DNA from: Pseudomonas sp. PSKL.D1
Lineage (GTDB): Bacteria > Pseudomonadota > Gammaproteobacteria > Pseudomonadales > Pseudomonadaceae
Direction of reading: 5' to 3'
NCBI RefSeq assembly: GCF_028898945.1
Contig: NZ_CP118607.1
Location: 992,001 to 1,056,000 of the forward strand
DNA length: 64,000 nucleotides
Positions 27,715 through 40,407 of this stretch are shown one piece after another. The translations under genes and the position numbers were made by a program. Below the pieces are notes generated by a model. The model worked only from the letters and a program-made list of their open reading frames with translations, searched no databases and was not told the origin of the DNA. Every line of letters starts with the position of its first letter. Within the stretch, counting starts at the first letter, position 1.

Positions 27715-28086
27715 TCAGCATTCGAAGGCGTTTTTCAGCCATTGAAGCGGTCGGCCTGCATGGTGGCTGCCCTGCAGGGCGACAACGTCGAAGCGGCAGG
27801 GGTAATCAGCCCAGCGTGCTTCATGCTGCAGGAACGCGCTGGCGGCCAGCACCAGGCGCTTCTGCTTGCGCACATCGATACTCTCGAGGGCGCCGCCGAA
27901 GCCTGCGTGCAACCGGTAGCGGACTTCGACGAATACTACTGTATCGGTATCGAGCATGACCAGATCAAGCTCGCCGCCTTTACATCGCCAGTTGCGCGCC
28001 AGCAGCTGCAGGCCTTGCCCTTGAAGGTGCTCAAGGGCTTGGGTTTCTGCAGCCTGGCCGGCGCTGGTCGGCGATGCGTTGGGCAT
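27715..28086 (-). CDS. yraN: YraN family (UPF0102) endonuclease-like protein
   Basis: 123 residues with the restriction-nuclease-like core of the family: RNWRCKGGELDLV (the GE-DL motif) and VFVEVRYR (E-x-K position reads EVR). The ATG at 28086 overlaps the lpoA stop by one base; longer frames run through lpoA. The role is unproven; it is conserved beside lpoA in many gammaproteobacteria. Confidence 0.9.
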   Translation of the reverse strand: MPNASPTSAGQAAETQALEHLQGQGLQLLARNWRCKGGELDLVMLDTDTVVFVEVRYRLHAGFGGALESIDVRKQKRLVLAASAFLQHEARWADYPCRFDVVALQGSHHAGRPLQWLKNAFEC

Positions 28087-29903
28087 CAGCGCGGGGTATC
28101 CGGCAGGCGTTTGACCTGGCCGCCCGAGAACTCGGCCCAAGGCAGCTGGCGTTCGATGCGCTGGTTGGGGTTCATGGTCAGGCTGCCGGAAAGGCCCTGT
28201 ACGCGGTTGTCTGGCAGTGCTTTCAGCTGGCCCAGGCGTGGTGCCAGGCTGTAGGCATCGACGCCCATGGCGTACAGACGGCCGAGGCTGCCCGCGGCCT
28301 GCGGCCACTGCTGCACCACCTGCTGGCGCAGGCTGTTGCTGGTGTCGAGCAACCATGGGGTTTCGCAGAAGCGAATACCGTTCATGTCGTTGTACTGGTT
28401 CACATCCCCGCTGGCGCTGTACAGGTTGGAGGTGGCGTAAACCGGTACGTCACCGGCGTACTGGAAGTTCAGTGTCGGCTTGATCTGTTGCGCCTGCTGC
28501 GGGGTGGAGGCCAGGAAGATGAAGTCGATGTCCTGGCGGCGCGACGGTTGCGCGGCAATGTTGCCACCTACAGTGCTCTGCAGGCTCTGGGCGCGGCCTT
28601 CACTCTGGCGCAGCTGGAACAGGTTGGCGATCTGCTGGGCCAGAGCGACAGGCTGGGCAATGCGTTCGGCGGCAATGATGGTGCCGCCATTGCCTTCCCA
28701 ATCCTGGCGGAAGGCTGCAAGTACGCGGTCGCCCCATTCGCCGCTCGGTACCAGGGCCACGGCGCGGACCATGCCATCGGCGCGGGCGCGGCGCGACACT
28801 TCACGGGCTTCGTCTTCAGCGGCAAGGCCGAACTGGAACAGTTGTGGCGGGGCCTTTTGGCCGGCGTCGGCGTAGTTCAGGGCCAGGGTGGTGATCGGCA
28901 GCTGCGGGTTGGCGGCCAGCTTCTTCACCAGCGGTTTTTCCAGCGGGCCCACGACCAACTGCACACCGTCGGCTTGAGCCTGGCGATAGAAGTCATCCAG
29001 CGAGCCGATGCGCGAGCTGTCGTATACCTGAACGGCTGGCGCCTGCTGGCCTCCTTGCTGGGCCTGGAAGTGGGCGGCCATGAAGCCATCACGCAAGGCT
29101 TTGGCTACCCCGGCCAGCGGGCCGTCTTGCGGCAGCAGCAGGGCGATTTTGGTGAGCGGCTGGCTAGCCAGCTCTTTAAGCTTGGTCAGTGCCAGCGGCA
29201 GTTGCTGTGCGGCCGGGTGGTCCGGGTTCTGTTTGCGCCAGGCGTCGATGGCGGCCTGCTGCTGTTCCAGGGTGCCGGCGCGCTTCACGGCCAGGGCGAG
29301 GCTGTTCCAGCCGGCCAGGGTTTCGTTGCTGGTGGGCTGTTGCAGTTGCTCGGCGGGCAGTGAGGCAACCAGGGCCCAGATGGCATCGTTGTTGGCGCTG
29401 GCGGCCTGGCCACTCAGCAGCGGTGCCAGCAGAACGCGCTGCTGGGCAGCGGCTTGGGCCTGGCCGTCAGCTTCGAGGGCGGCTGCATGCACACTGTACG
29501 TGCGGGCCTGTTGCTCTGCCGGCAAGTCGGCAAGGTACTGCAGGCTGGGGTGCGACAGCGCAGTCAGCGCAGCCTTGGGCTGGTTGCGGCTCATGGCCAG
29601 TTCGGCGGCCAGGGTGCTGGCGAACACTTGCTGCGCAGGCTTGAGCGTGTCCATCGGGACTTGCTCGAGAATGCGTGCGGCGCGCGGGAAGTCCTTCTGC
29701 TTGTAGGCCAGGTCGGCAGCGCTCAGGCGCAGCAGGGCGGCGTCTTCCGCGGACTTGCTGGTGGCGGCCTTTTCGAGCAGTTGCTCGATGCTGGCGTCCG
29801 GTGTGCGTGGCAGCTCGCCCAGTCTGGATGAGGGCGAGCTGGCGCAGGCTGCCAGCAGGGCAGCGAGGCAGAGGGCTGTGAACAGCCGCAGGCAAGCGAT
29901 CAT
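28086..29903 (-). CDS. lpoA: Penicillin-binding protein activator LpoA
   Basis: 605 residues: lipoprotein signal with Cys20 (LAACASS), an N-terminal TPR-like helical part (to about 250) and a C-terminal periplasmic-binding-protein-like domain (about 255-600, KIALLLPQDGPLAG at its start). In E. coli this outer-membrane lipoprotein reaches PBP1a and stimulates peptidoglycan synthesis. It heads the yraN-diaA-dolP group and is divergent from rsmI. Confidence 0.92.
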   Translation of the reverse strand: MIACLRLFTALCLAALLAACASSPSSRLGELPRTPDASIEQLLEKAATSKSAEDAALLRLSAADLAYKQKDFPRAARILEQVPMDTLKPAQQVFASTLAAELAMSRNQPKAALTALSHPSLQYLADLPAEQQARTYSVHAAALEADGQAQAAAQQRVLLAPLLSGQAASANNDAIWALVASLPAEQLQQPTSNETLAGWNSLALAVKRAGTLEQQQAAIDAWRKQNPDHPAAQQLPLALTKLKELASQPLTKIALLLPQDGPLAGVAKALRDGFMAAHFQAQQGGQQAPAVQVYDSSRIGSLDDFYRQAQADGVQLVVGPLEKPLVKKLAANPQLPITTLALNYADAGQKAPPQLFQFGLAAEDEAREVSRRARADGMVRAVALVPSGEWGDRVLAAFRQDWEGNGGTIIAAERIAQPVALAQQIANLFQLRQSEGRAQSLQSTVGGNIAAQPSRRQDIDFIFLASTPQQAQQIKPTLNFQYAGDVPVYATSNLYSASGDVNQYNDMNGIRFCETPWLLDTSNSLRQQVVQQWPQAAGSLGRLYAMGVDAYSLAPRLGQLKALPDNRVQGLSGSLTMNPNQRIERQLPWAEFSGGQVKRLPDTPR

Positions 29904-30090
29904 GTAAGGGTCCTGTTACTCGATCAAGTTGGCCGACAATTGTACCCAAGCAGTGGCCGGGGCGCGATGTCGCTGAGCGTGAACCTTCACTATAGGTGCC
30001 ACGGCGTAGTCTGGGTTTGAAGTTCTTTGCGCCCTGTTACCGGTGCTCGGGCTACAATGACGCCTTTGATCCGAAAGGCAGGTATGTGCA

Positions 30091-30966
30091 GTGACTGATG
30101 TGGCAGGGGCTTCGAAATCCACCGTGGGGACGCTGTATGTGGTCGCCACTCCCATTGGCAACCTTGACGACATGAGCGCCCGGGCCTTGAAGGTGCTGGC
30201 CGATGTCGCGTTGATTGCTGCCGAGGACACCCGTCATTCAATCCGCCTGATGCAGCATTTTGGTATCAACACGCCGCTGGCCGCGTGCCATGAGCACAAC
30301 GAGCGTGACGAGGGCGGGCGCTTCATTAACAAGCTGTTGGCGGGTGAGGATGTGGCCCTGGTTTCGGATGCCGGCACGCCATTGATTTCCGACCCTGGAT
30401 ACCACTTGGTCCGCCAGGCGCGTGCTGCGGGTGTGAACGTTGTGCCCGTGCCCGGTGCCTGTGCGCTGATCGCTGCGCTGTCGGCGGCGGGCCTGCCGTC
30501 CGACCGGTTCATCTTCGAAGGTTTCCTGCCCGCCAAGGCGGCGGGCCGCCGTGCGCGTCTGGAGCAGGTAAAGGAAGAGCCGCGTACTTTGATCTTCTAC
30601 GAGGCGCCCCACCGCATCCTGGAATGCCTCGAAGACATGGAGCTGGTATTGGGTGCCGAGCGTCCGGCATTGCTCGCCCGCGAGTTGACCAAAACATTCG
30701 AAACCCTGAAGGGCCTGCCCTTGGGCGAACTGCGTGCGTTCGTGGCTGGCGACAGCAATCAGCAGCGCGGTGAGTGCGTGGTGCTGGTCGGCGGCTGGAG
30801 TGCACCAGAGGGCGAAGAGGCGATCAGTGCCGAAGCGCAGCGTGTGCTCGACTTGCTGCTGGCCGAGTTGCCACTCAAGCGGGCGGCGGCGCTGGCGGCA
30901 GAAATCACCGGTGTACGTAAGAACCTGCTGTATCAAGTAGCGCTGGAAAAGCAGAAAGCCCAGTAA
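30091..30966 (+). CDS. rsmI: 16S rRNA 2'-O-ribose C1402 methyltransferase RsmI
   Basis: 291 residues, tetrapyrrole-methylase fold that methylates the ribose of C1402 in 16S rRNA with SAM. Conserved blocks: [16 protein letters not shown] at 11-26, AAEDTRHS near 48, [12 protein letters not shown] near 90-101. The start is GTG 30091. A TACAAT -10-like sequence lies at 30053-30058. The RNase P RNA gene follows, the same neighbourhood as in other pseudomonads. Confidence 0.94.
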   Translation: MTDVAGASKSTVGTLYVVATPIGNLDDMSARALKVLADVALIAAEDTRHSIRLMQHFGINTPLAACHEHNERDEGGRFINKLLAGEDVALVSDAGTPLISDPGYHLVRQARAAGVNVVPVPGACALIAALSAAGLPSDRFIFEGFLPAKAAGRRARLEQVKEEPRTLIFYEAPHRILECLEDMELVLGAERPALLARELTKTFETLKGLPLGELRAFVAGDSNQQRGECVVLVGGWSAPEGEEAISAEAQRVLDLLLAELPLKRAAALAAEITGVRKNLLYQVALEKQKAQ

Positions 30967-31032
30967 TGGCCATTTGATGTATTTCACGGTATTGCTTGTT
31001 CTTGCGCGCGCGTGCCGTTAACCTTGGCGGCG

Positions 31033-31394
31033 GAGAGTCGATCGGACAGTCGCTGCCGTCTTTTGTTCCGCAAAAGATGGGGGAGGAAAGTCCGGGCTCC
31101 ATAGGGCAGAGTGCCAGGTAACGCCTGGGAGGCGCGAGCCTACGGAAAGTGCCACAGAAAATAACCGCCTAAGCACTTCGGTGCCGGTAAGGGTGAAAAG
31201 GTGCGGTAAGAGCGCACCGCACGGCTGGCAACAGTGCGTGGCTAGGTAAACCCCACTCGGAGCAAGACCAAATAGGGTTCCATCAGGCGTGGCCCGCGTC
31301 GGAACCGGGTAGGTTGCTAGAGGCGTCCAGTGATGGCCGTCGTAGAGGAATGACTGTCCTCGACAAAACCCGGCTTACAGATCGACTCTCCACC
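31033..31394 (+). ncRNA. rnpB: RNase P RNA (class A)
   Basis: About 360 bases with the diagnostic parts of bacterial type A RNase P RNA: GAGTCGATCGGACAGTCGC at the 5' end pairing with GATCGACTC at the 3' end (P1), the GAGGAAAGTCCGGGCTCC core near 31083, ACAGAAA after GTGCC, the GGTAAACCCC segment near 31245 and the ACAAAACCCGGCTTACAGA end. It processes the 5' ends of tRNA precursors. The exact ends are estimated from the P1 helix. Confidence 0.95.
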
Positions 31395-31597
31395 TCCCAC
31401 CCCTCCTGCTCAATCGGTAGCAGATCTCATCTGGTAATACCAAAAAAATCTTAATCTTAATAAATCACTTTAACTTCGAACTGCATCTGTTTGGGGTGGT
31501 TTGATTTTTCACGTTTTTTTCATCCTCAAGTACTCTTTCCCTGTTCCAATATCGCGCTAAATCTCGGTCCTGTAAGGGTTTTCCTTATGAACGCGCC

Positions 31598-31627
31598 TTG
31601 ACGGTGCAGCGGGCGGATTCCTATAGT
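31598..31627 (+). promoter_or_regulatory. Sigma70-type promoter of the dcw cluster (Pmra)
   Basis: TTGACG at 31598-31603 and TATAGT at 31622-31627 with an 18-bp spacer, just upstream of the MraZ boxes. The stretch 31395-31597 before it is AT-rich and shows no gene. Confidence 0.7.
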
Positions 31628-31636
31628 GTGCGCAAG

Positions 31637-31661
31637 TGGCAGAAAGTGGGATGAAGTGGGT
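31637..31661 (+). promoter_or_regulatory. MraZ operator: three direct repeats
   Basis: TGGCA-5-TGGGA-5-TGGGT, three pentamers each separated by exactly five bases, the pattern bound by MraZ in E. coli (TGGGN repeats). They start 10 bases after the -10 box, so bound MraZ would block transcript start: autorepression of the dcw cluster. A fourth TGGCA at 31666 is out of spacing by one. Confidence 0.75.
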
Positions 31662-31702
31662 TTTCTGGCACAAAAAAGCTAACATTGTGGGGAATCGCAG
31701 CC

Positions 31703-32158
31703 GTGTTCCGCGGAGCCAACGCCGTCAGCCTCGATGCAAAGGGCCGTCTCGCCATGCCGAGCCGGTACCGTGACGAGCTCGATTCGCGTTGCAATGGTCA
31801 ACTCATCGTGACCATCGACGCCGTTGACCCCTGCTTGTGTGTTTATCCCCTCGACGAGTGGGAACAGATAGAAGCCAAGTTGCGAGCCTTGCCATCGTTG
31901 CGTGAGGAAAACCGCCGCCTGCAGCGCTTGCTGATTGGTAATGCGGTTGACCTGGAGCTCGATGGCAGTGGGCGTTTCCTGGTACCGCCCCGCCTGCGTG
32001 AGTACGCCAAGCTGGACAAGAAGGCGATGCTGGTGGGGCAACTGAACAAATTCCAGTTGTGGGATGAGGATGCCTGGAACGCAGTTTCGGCAGCCGACCT
32101 TGCAGCTATTCAACAACCGGGCGCCATGCCCGACGATTTACGTGACCTGATCCTGTGA
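31703..32158 (+). CDS. mraZ: Transcriptional regulator MraZ
   Basis: 151 residues with two AbrB-like halves, each containing the D-x-KGR or D-x-SGR signature (SLDAKGRL near residue 9-16 and [14 protein letters not shown] near 85). MraZ represses its own operon by binding TGGGN repeats. The start is GTG 31703 with GGGGA before it, giving the family N-terminus [10 protein letters not shown]; a TTG upstream would add residues not found in the family. It overlaps rsmH by four bases. Confidence 0.94.
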   Translation: MFRGANAVSLDAKGRLAMPSRYRDELDSRCNGQLIVTIDAVDPCLCVYPLDEWEQIEAKLRALPSLREENRRLQRLLIGNAVDLELDGSGRFLVPPRLREYAKLDKKAMLVGQLNKFQLWDEDAWNAVSAADLAAIQQPGAMPDDLRDLIL

Positions 32159-33098
32159 CCATAGATAGCGGCTTCAACCACATCACCGTCCTGCTCGACG
32201 AAGCTGTCGAGGCATTGGCCCTGCGCGCCGACGGTTGCTATCTGGACGGCACCTTCGGGCGTGGCGGCCACAGCCGCTTGATCCTCAGCAAACTCGGCCC
32301 GCAAGGGCGGCTGTTGGGGTTCGACAAAGATCCTCAGGCGATTGCCACCGGGCAAGCGCTGGCGGCCGAAGACGGCCGCTTTGTCATTGTGCAGCGCAGC
32401 TTTGCCGAGCTGGGCTCGGAGGTGGCCGAGCGCGGCCTGGCTGGCAAAGTCAGCGGTATCCTGCTCGACCTGGGCGTGTCTTCGCCGCAGCTGGATGACC
32501 CGGAGCGCGGCTTCAGCTTCCTCAATGATGGCCCGCTGGACATGCGCATGAACCCGGACCAGGGCATCAGTGCCGCCGAGTTCATCGCCACCGCGCCTGT
32601 AGAAGAAATTGCCCGCGTCTTCAAAGAGTACGGTGAAGAGCGTTTTGCCGGCCGTATGGCCCGCGCCGTGGTCGAACGCCGCGAAAAACAGCCGTTTACC
32701 CGCACCGCCGACCTGGCCGAAGTGCTCAAGGTTGCCAACCCGGCGTGGGAGAAGGGCAAGAACCCGGCCACCCGCGCCTTCCAGGGCTTGCGCATTCACG
32801 TCAATAACGAGTTGGGAGATCTGGAGGCTGGCCTTGAGGCAGCACTCGATGCCCTGGAAGTGGGTGGCCGCCTGGCCGTGATCAGCTTCCACTCCCTTGA
32901 AGACCGCATCGTCAAGCTGTTCATGCGCAAGCTGGTCAAGGGCGAGGCCGACAACCTGCCGCGCAACCTGCCGGTGCAGCACAAGGTGTTCGAACCGAAA
33001 ATCCGCCTTATCGGCAAGGCGCAGTTCGCCTCCGAAGAAGAACTCAAGGCCAACCCGCGGGCGCGCAGCGCCGTCATGCGGGTGGCGGAGAAATTGCG

Positions 33099-33102
<4 letters not shown>
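32155..33102 (+). CDS. rsmH: 16S rRNA m4C1402 methyltransferase RsmH (MraW)
   Basis: 315 residues. SAM-dependent N4-methylation of C1402, the same nucleotide RsmI modifies. Conserved: [13 protein letters not shown] at 8-20, [12 protein letters not shown] near 30, [11 protein letters not shown] near 105-115 and the tail [11 protein letters not shown]. It starts with GTG 32155, which overlaps the mraZ stop (GTGA). Confidence 0.95.
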
Positions 33103-35124
<2,022 letters not shown>

Positions 35125-35125
<1 letters not shown>

Positions 35126-36612
35126 TGACGATGCCATTGAGCAAGCTTTTCGCCAACGCCAGCCGCGACCCGCTGATTCGGGAGCTGGCGCTGGACAGTC
35201 GCGCCGTGCGTGCGGGCGACCTGTTCCTGGCCGTGCCGGGCGCCAAGGTCGATGGCCGTGACCACATTGCCGACGCATTGGCGCTTGGTGCCGCTGCGGT
35301 TGCTTACGAAGAGCAGGGCGCAAGCGTGCTGCCACTCACCGATGTGCCGCTGATTCCGGTCAAAGGCCTGATCGCCCAGTTGTCGGACATTGCGGGCCGC
35401 TTCTATGGTGAGCCCAGCCGCCAGCTGAACCTGATTGGCGTGACCGGCACCAACGGCAAGACCAGCGTCACCCAATTGGTCGCCCAGGCGCTTGATGTGC
35501 TCGGCCAGCGCTGCGGTTTGATCGGGACGCTGGGTACTGGCTTCCATGGCGAGCTGCAAAGCGGCCGCCTGACCACGCCGGACCCGATTGCCGTGCAGTC
35601 GACGCTGTATGACCTGAAAAAGGCCGGTGCCAAGGCCGTGGCCATGGAAGTGTCCTCCCACGCGTTGGAGCAGGGCCGTGTTGCGGCGCTGGAATTCGAC
35701 ATCGCGGTCATGACCAACCTGTCCCGTGATCACCTGGACTACCACGGCAGCATGGAGGCTTATGCTGCCGCCAAAGCCAAGCTGTTTGCCTGGCCAAGCC
35801 TGCGTTGCCAGGTAGTCAACCTGGACGATGATTTCGGCCGCCGCCTGGCTGACGATTTCGCCAAGCGCCCGAAAACCGACCATATCGAAACCCGCTTGCT
35901 CAGTTACAGCCTGGAAAACCCGGACGCATCGCTGTATTGCCGTGAAGCGGCGTTCGATGACGATGGCGTGCGCGCTGTCCTGGTGACTGCCCAGGGCGAA
36001 CGCACCCTGCGCAGCCAGTTGCTTGGCCGCTTCAACCTGAGCAACATGCTGGCCGCTGTGGCCACTTTGCTGGCACTGGATTATTCGCTGGACGAAATCC
36101 TCAAAGTCACCCCGCAACTGCAGGGGCCGGTTGGCCGCATGCAGCGCCTGGGTGGCGGCAACAAACCGCTGGTGGTGGTTGATTACGCCCACACGCCGGA
36201 TGCGCTGGAAAAAGTGCTTGAAGCCCTGCGCCCGCACGCCCACGGCGAGCTCCTGTGCCTGTTTGGTTGTGGCGGCGACCGCGATCGCGGCAAGCGCCCG
36301 CTGATGGCTGAAGTGGCCGAGCGCCTGGCCGACCGCGTGCTGGTCACCGATGACAACCCGCGTACCGAAGACCCGCAAGGCATCTTTGATGATATCCGCC
36401 CTGGTTTCGCCAAGCCTGCCGACGTCGAGTTCGTCGCCGGCCGAGGCGAAGCCATCGCGCACCTGATTGCCACAGCTGCCGCCAACGACGTCATCGTCCT
36501 GGCCGGCAAGGGGCACGAGGATTACCAGGAGATCAATGGCGAACGCCATGCGTTCTCCGACCTGATCGAAGCCGAGAAGGCACTTGCAGCCTGGGAGGCT
36601 CCACATGCTTAA
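35125..36612 (+). CDS. murE: UDP-MurNAc-tripeptide synthetase MurE
   Basis: 495 residues. Adds meso-diaminopimelate to UDP-MurNAc-L-Ala-D-Glu. ATP loop GVTGTNGKTS near 106-115; the DNPR motif near 409-412 (TDDNPRTEDP) marks the mDAP-using form. The ATG at 35125 overlaps the ftsI stop (TAATG); the same frame is open far upstream within ftsI but is not used. Confidence 0.95.
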
Positions 36613-37972
36613 GCCCATGACACTCAGCCAGCTGACCACAGCACTGAGTGCCCGTCACGTAGGCGACGATGCGAGCTTTACCGGCGTCAGCATCGACAGC
36701 CGCAGCGTTGGCGCGGGGCAACTGTTTGTTGCGCTGGCCGGCCCGCGTTTCGATGGCCATGACTATCTGGCCGACGTGAAAGCCAAGGGGGCTGTCGCTG
36801 CATTGGTCGAGCGTGAGGTGGCTGGTGTTGATTTGCCGCAACTGGTCGTGGCCGACAGCCGTCTGGCGTTGGGCCAACTTGGCGCATTGAACCGTGCCGC
36901 TTACGACAAGCCGGTTGTGGCCATCACCGGTTCCAGCGGCAAGACCACCGTGAAAGAGATGCTGGCCGCCATCCTGCGTACGCGCGGCCCGGTGCACGCC
37001 ACCCGTGGCAACCTGAACAACGACCTCGGCGCTCCGTTGACCCTGCTGGAAATCGCTCCAGAGCACAGTGCGGCCGTGATTGAACTGGGCGCTTCGCGCA
37101 TCGGCGAAATCCGTTACACCGTAGGGCTGACCCAGCCCCAGGTGGTCATCATCAACAACGCCGGTACCGCCCATGTGGGCGAGTTTGGCGGGCCGGAAAA
37201 AATCGTCGAAGCCAAAGGTGAAATCCTTGAAGGCCTGGGCGAGGGCGGCACCGCCATCCTCAATCTGGCAGACAAGGCTTTTGACATCTGGCGCAAGCGT
37301 GCAGGCAATCACCGTATCTTGAGCTTCGCACTGGACAACCCGCAGGCCGGCTTCCATGCCAGCGATATTGGCCGGGATGCCCGCGGCTGCCCATCGTTCA
37401 CCCTGCATGGCCCTGATGGCACCGTGCCTGTGCAGTTGAACCTGCTGGGCACCCACAACGTCAGCAATGCCCTGGCCGCCGCCGCCGCTGCCCATGCCGT
37501 TGGTCTGACCCTGAATGGCATCGCTGCCGGCCTGAACGCCGTGCAACCGGTCAAGGGCCGCACCGTGGCGCAAATCGCCCCCAACGGCGTGCGTGTAATC
37601 GACGACAGCTACAACGCAAATCCCACCTCCATGTGCGCGGCCATTGATATACTCGCCGGCTTTTCCGGGCGCACCGTTCTGGTGCTTGGGGATATCGGCG
37701 AACTGGGCCAGTGGGCGGAAGAAGGCCACCGCCAGGTGGGCGACTACGCACGCGGCAAGGTCGACGCGCTGTACGCAGTGGGTACCAACATGACACATGC
37801 GGTCAAGGCGTTTGGCGCCAATGGCCGGCATTTCGCAACCCAAGCTGAGCTGATCGACGCCGTTAGCGCCGAAAATGCCAGCGACACCACAATCTTGATC
37901 AAGGGCTCGCGCAGCGCTGCGATGGAAAACGTCGTGGCTGCACTGTGCGGTGCCAGCGGGGAGAAACATTAA
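36605..37972 (+). CDS. murF: UDP-MurNAc-pentapeptide synthetase MurF
   Basis: 455 residues. Adds D-Ala-D-Ala. ATP loop [10 protein letters not shown] near 108-117 and [11 protein letters not shown] near 335-345 (the adenine-site region). The ATG at 36605 follows GGGAGG and overlaps the murE end by eight bases. Confidence 0.95.
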   Translation: MLKPMTLSQLTTALSARHVGDDASFTGVSIDSRSVGAGQLFVALAGPRFDGHDYLADVKAKGAVAALVEREVAGVDLPQLVVADSRLALGQLGALNRAAYDKPVVAITGSSGKTTVKEMLAAILRTRGPVHATRGNLNNDLGAPLTLLEIAPEHSAAVIELGASRIGEIRYTVGLTQPQVVIINNAGTAHVGEFGGPEKIVEAKGEILEGLGEGGTAILNLADKAFDIWRKRAGNHRILSFALDNPQAGFHASDIGRDARGCPSFTLHGPDGTVPVQLNLLGTHNVSNALAAAAAAHAVGLTLNGIAAGLNAVQPVKGRTVAQIAPNGVRVIDDSYNANPTSMCAAIDILAGFSGRTVLVLGDIGELGQWAEEGHRQVGDYARGKVDALYAVGTNMTHAVKAFGANGRHFATQAELIDAVSAENASDTTILIKGSRSAAMENVVAALCGASGEKH

Positions 37973-39054
37973 TGCTGCTGCTGTTGGCCGAGTATCTGCA
38001 ACAGTTCCACAAGGGCTTCGCGGTCTTCCAGTACCTGTCCCTGCGCGGGATTCTGGGTGTGCTGACCGCGTTGTCGCTGGCACTGTGGCTGGGGCCGTGG
38101 ATGATCCGTACGCTGCAGATTCGCCAGATTGGCCAGGCTGTCCGTAATGATGGCCCACAATCGCACCTGTCCAAGTCCGGCACCCCCACCATGGGCGGTG
38201 CGCTGATCCTGTCCGCCATCGCCGTCAGCACCTTGCTGTGGGCTGACCTGTCCAACCGCTATGTGTGGACTGTACTGATTGTCACCTTGCTGTTCGGTGC
38301 CATCGGCTGGGTCGACGACTACCGCAAGGTGATCGAAAAGAACTCGCGTGGCCTGCCGAGCCGCTGGAAGTACTTCTGGCAATCGGTGTTTGGCCTGGGT
38401 GCTGCCATCTTCCTGTACAAAACCGCGCCGACCACGGTCGAGACCACGCTGATCCTGCCGTTCATCAAGGACGTCACTATTCCGCTGGGCATTGGCTTCG
38501 TCGTGCTGACTTATTTCGTGATCGTCGGTTCGAGCAACGCGGTCAACCTGACTGACGGCCTCGATGGCTTGGCGATCATGCCGACCGTGATGGTGGGCGG
38601 TGCCCTGGGCATCTTCTGCTACCTGTCGGGCAACGTGAAATTCGCCGAGTACCTGCTGATCCCTTATGTGCCGGGCTCCGGCGAGTTGATTGTGTTCTGC
38701 GGTGCGCTGATCGGTGCAGGCCTGGGCTTCCTGTGGTTCAACACTTACCCGGCCCAGGTGTTCATGGGTGACGTCGGCGCGCTGGCGCTGGGCGCCGCGC
38801 TGGGCACCATCGCCGTGATCGTTCGCCAGGAAATCGTGCTGTTCATCATGGGTGGCGTGTTCGTGATGGAAACCCTGTCGGTGGTGATCCAGGTTGCCTC
38901 CTTCAAGCTCACCGGCAAACGCGTGTTCCGCATGGCACCTATTCACCACCACTTTGAACTCAAGGGTTGGCCCGAGCCTCGGGTGATCGTCCGCTTCTGG
39001 ATCATCACCGTGATTCTGGTGCTGATCGGCCTTGCAACCCTGAAACTGAGGTAG
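37972..39054 (+). CDS. mraY: Phospho-MurNAc-pentapeptide translocase MraY
   Basis: 360 residues with about ten membrane segments. Transfers phospho-MurNAc-pentapeptide to undecaprenyl phosphate (lipid I). Conserved: SGTPTMGG near 65-72, VDDYRK near 115, [15 protein letters not shown] near 190-204 and the HHHFELKGW loop near 323-331. The ATG at 37972 shares its A with the murF stop. Confidence 0.96.
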   Translation: MLLLLAEYLQQFHKGFAVFQYLSLRGILGVLTALSLALWLGPWMIRTLQIRQIGQAVRNDGPQSHLSKSGTPTMGGALILSAIAVSTLLWADLSNRYVWTVLIVTLLFGAIGWVDDYRKVIEKNSRGLPSRWKYFWQSVFGLGAAIFLYKTAPTTVETTLILPFIKDVTIPLGIGFVVLTYFVIVGSSNAVNLTDGLDGLAIMPTVMVGGALGIFCYLSGNVKFAEYLLIPYVPGSGELIVFCGALIGAGLGFLWFNTYPAQVFMGDVGALALGAALGTIAVIVRQEIVLFIMGGVFVMETLSVVIQVASFKLTGKRVFRMAPIHHHFELKGWPEPRVIVRFWIITVILVLIGLATLKLR

Positions 39055-40407
39055 ATGAGCGTGTCTCTGATCGCTTCCGACCAATTCCGCATCGTTGTCG
39101 GCCTCGGCAAGAGCGGCATGTCCCTGGTTCGCTTCCTGGCGAACCGGGGCATTGCCTTTGCGGTCGCCGACACCCGCGAGCAACCGCCGGAACTGGACAC
39201 CCTGCGCCGTGATTACCCGCAGGTGGAAGTGCGCTGTGGTGAGCTGGACGTGGACTTTTTGTGCCGCGCCAACGAGCTGTATGTGAGCCCCGGCCTTGCT
39301 CTGGCCACTCCGGCTCTGCAACAGGCGGCAGCGCGTGGCGTTAAGCTGTCCGGCGACATCGAACTGTTCGCTCGCCATGCCAAGGCGCCGATCGTTGCGA
39401 TCAGTGGTTCCAACGCAAAAAGCACCGTAACGACCCTGGTCGGTGAAATGGCCGCCAAGGCTGGCAAGCGTGTAGCGGTGGGTGGCAACCTTGGCACCCC
39501 GGCGCTGGACCTGCTCAGCGATGACGTCGAGCTGTACGTGATGGAGTTGTCCAGCTTCCAGCTGGAAACCACCGACCAGCTCAACGCTGAAGTGGCCACC
39601 GTGCTGAACATCAGTGAAGACCACATGGACCGCTACAGCGGTTTGCCGGCCTACCACCTGGCCAAGCACCGCATCTTCCGTGGTGCCAGGCAGGTGGTGG
39701 TGAACCGCCAGGATGCCCTGAGCCGCCCGCTGCCGGTGGAAGGCCGCCCATGCTGGACCTTCGGCCTCAATGCACCTGACTTCAAGGCCTTCGGCTTGCG
39801 TGAAGTCGACGGCGAAAAATACCTGGCCTTCGAGTTCGCGCCGCTGATGCCGGCACGCGAACTGAAGATTCGTGGCGCCCATAACCAAAGCAACGCTCTG
39901 GCAGCTCTGGCCCTGGGCCACGCTGCCGGCCTGCCATTCGAACCCATGCTCCAGGCCCTGCGCGAATTCGGTGGCCTGGCCCACCGTTGCCAGTGGGTGC
40001 GCGAGCGTAACGGTGTGAACTGGTATGACGATTCCAAGGCCACCAACGTTGGCGCCGCCTTGGCAGCCATCGAGGGCCTGGGTGCAGACATTGAAGGCAA
40101 GCTGGTGCTGATCGCCGGCGGCGACGGCAAGGGTGCCGACTTTGCAGCCCTGCGGGAGCCGGTCAAGCGCTTCTGCCGCGCGGTGGTGCTGCTGGGCCGT
40201 GACGCCGAGCGCCTGGCCGATGCGTTGGGCGATGGCGTGCAACTGGTGCGGGTGAAGACCCTCGACGACGCCGTGCAGCAATGCGCCGAGTTGGCCCAGC
40301 CGGGCGACGCCGTGTTGCTGTCGCCGGCCTGCGCCAGCCTGGACATGTTCAAGAACTTCGAAGAACGCGGGCGCTTGTTCGCCCAGGCGGCGGAGGGGCT
40401 TGCATGA
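39055..40407 (+). CDS. murD: UDP-MurNAc-L-Ala:D-Glu ligase MurD
   Basis: 450 residues. Adds D-glutamate. N-terminal nucleotide-binding domain with VVGLGKSGMS near 14-23, ATP loop GSNAKST near 119-125 and NISEDHMDRY near 182. The start follows the mraY stop without a gap. GSNAKST instead of GTNGKST is common in Pseudomonas MurD, as far as I recall. Confidence 0.95.
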   Translation: MSVSLIASDQFRIVVGLGKSGMSLVRFLANRGIAFAVADTREQPPELDTLRRDYPQVEVRCGELDVDFLCRANELYVSPGLALATPALQQAAARGVKLSGDIELFARHAKAPIVAISGSNAKSTVTTLVGEMAAKAGKRVAVGGNLGTPALDLLSDDVELYVMELSSFQLETTDQLNAEVATVLNISEDHMDRYSGLPAYHLAKHRIFRGARQVVVNRQDALSRPLPVEGRPCWTFGLNAPDFKAFGLREVDGEKYLAFEFAPLMPARELKIRGAHNQSNALAALALGHAAGLPFEPMLQALREFGGLAHRCQWVRERNGVNWYDDSKATNVGAALAAIEGLGADIEGKLVLIAGGDGKGADFAALREPVKRFCRAVVLLGRDAERLADALGDGVQLVRVKTLDDAVQQCAELAQPGDAVLLSPACASLDMFKNFEERGRLFAQAAEGLA

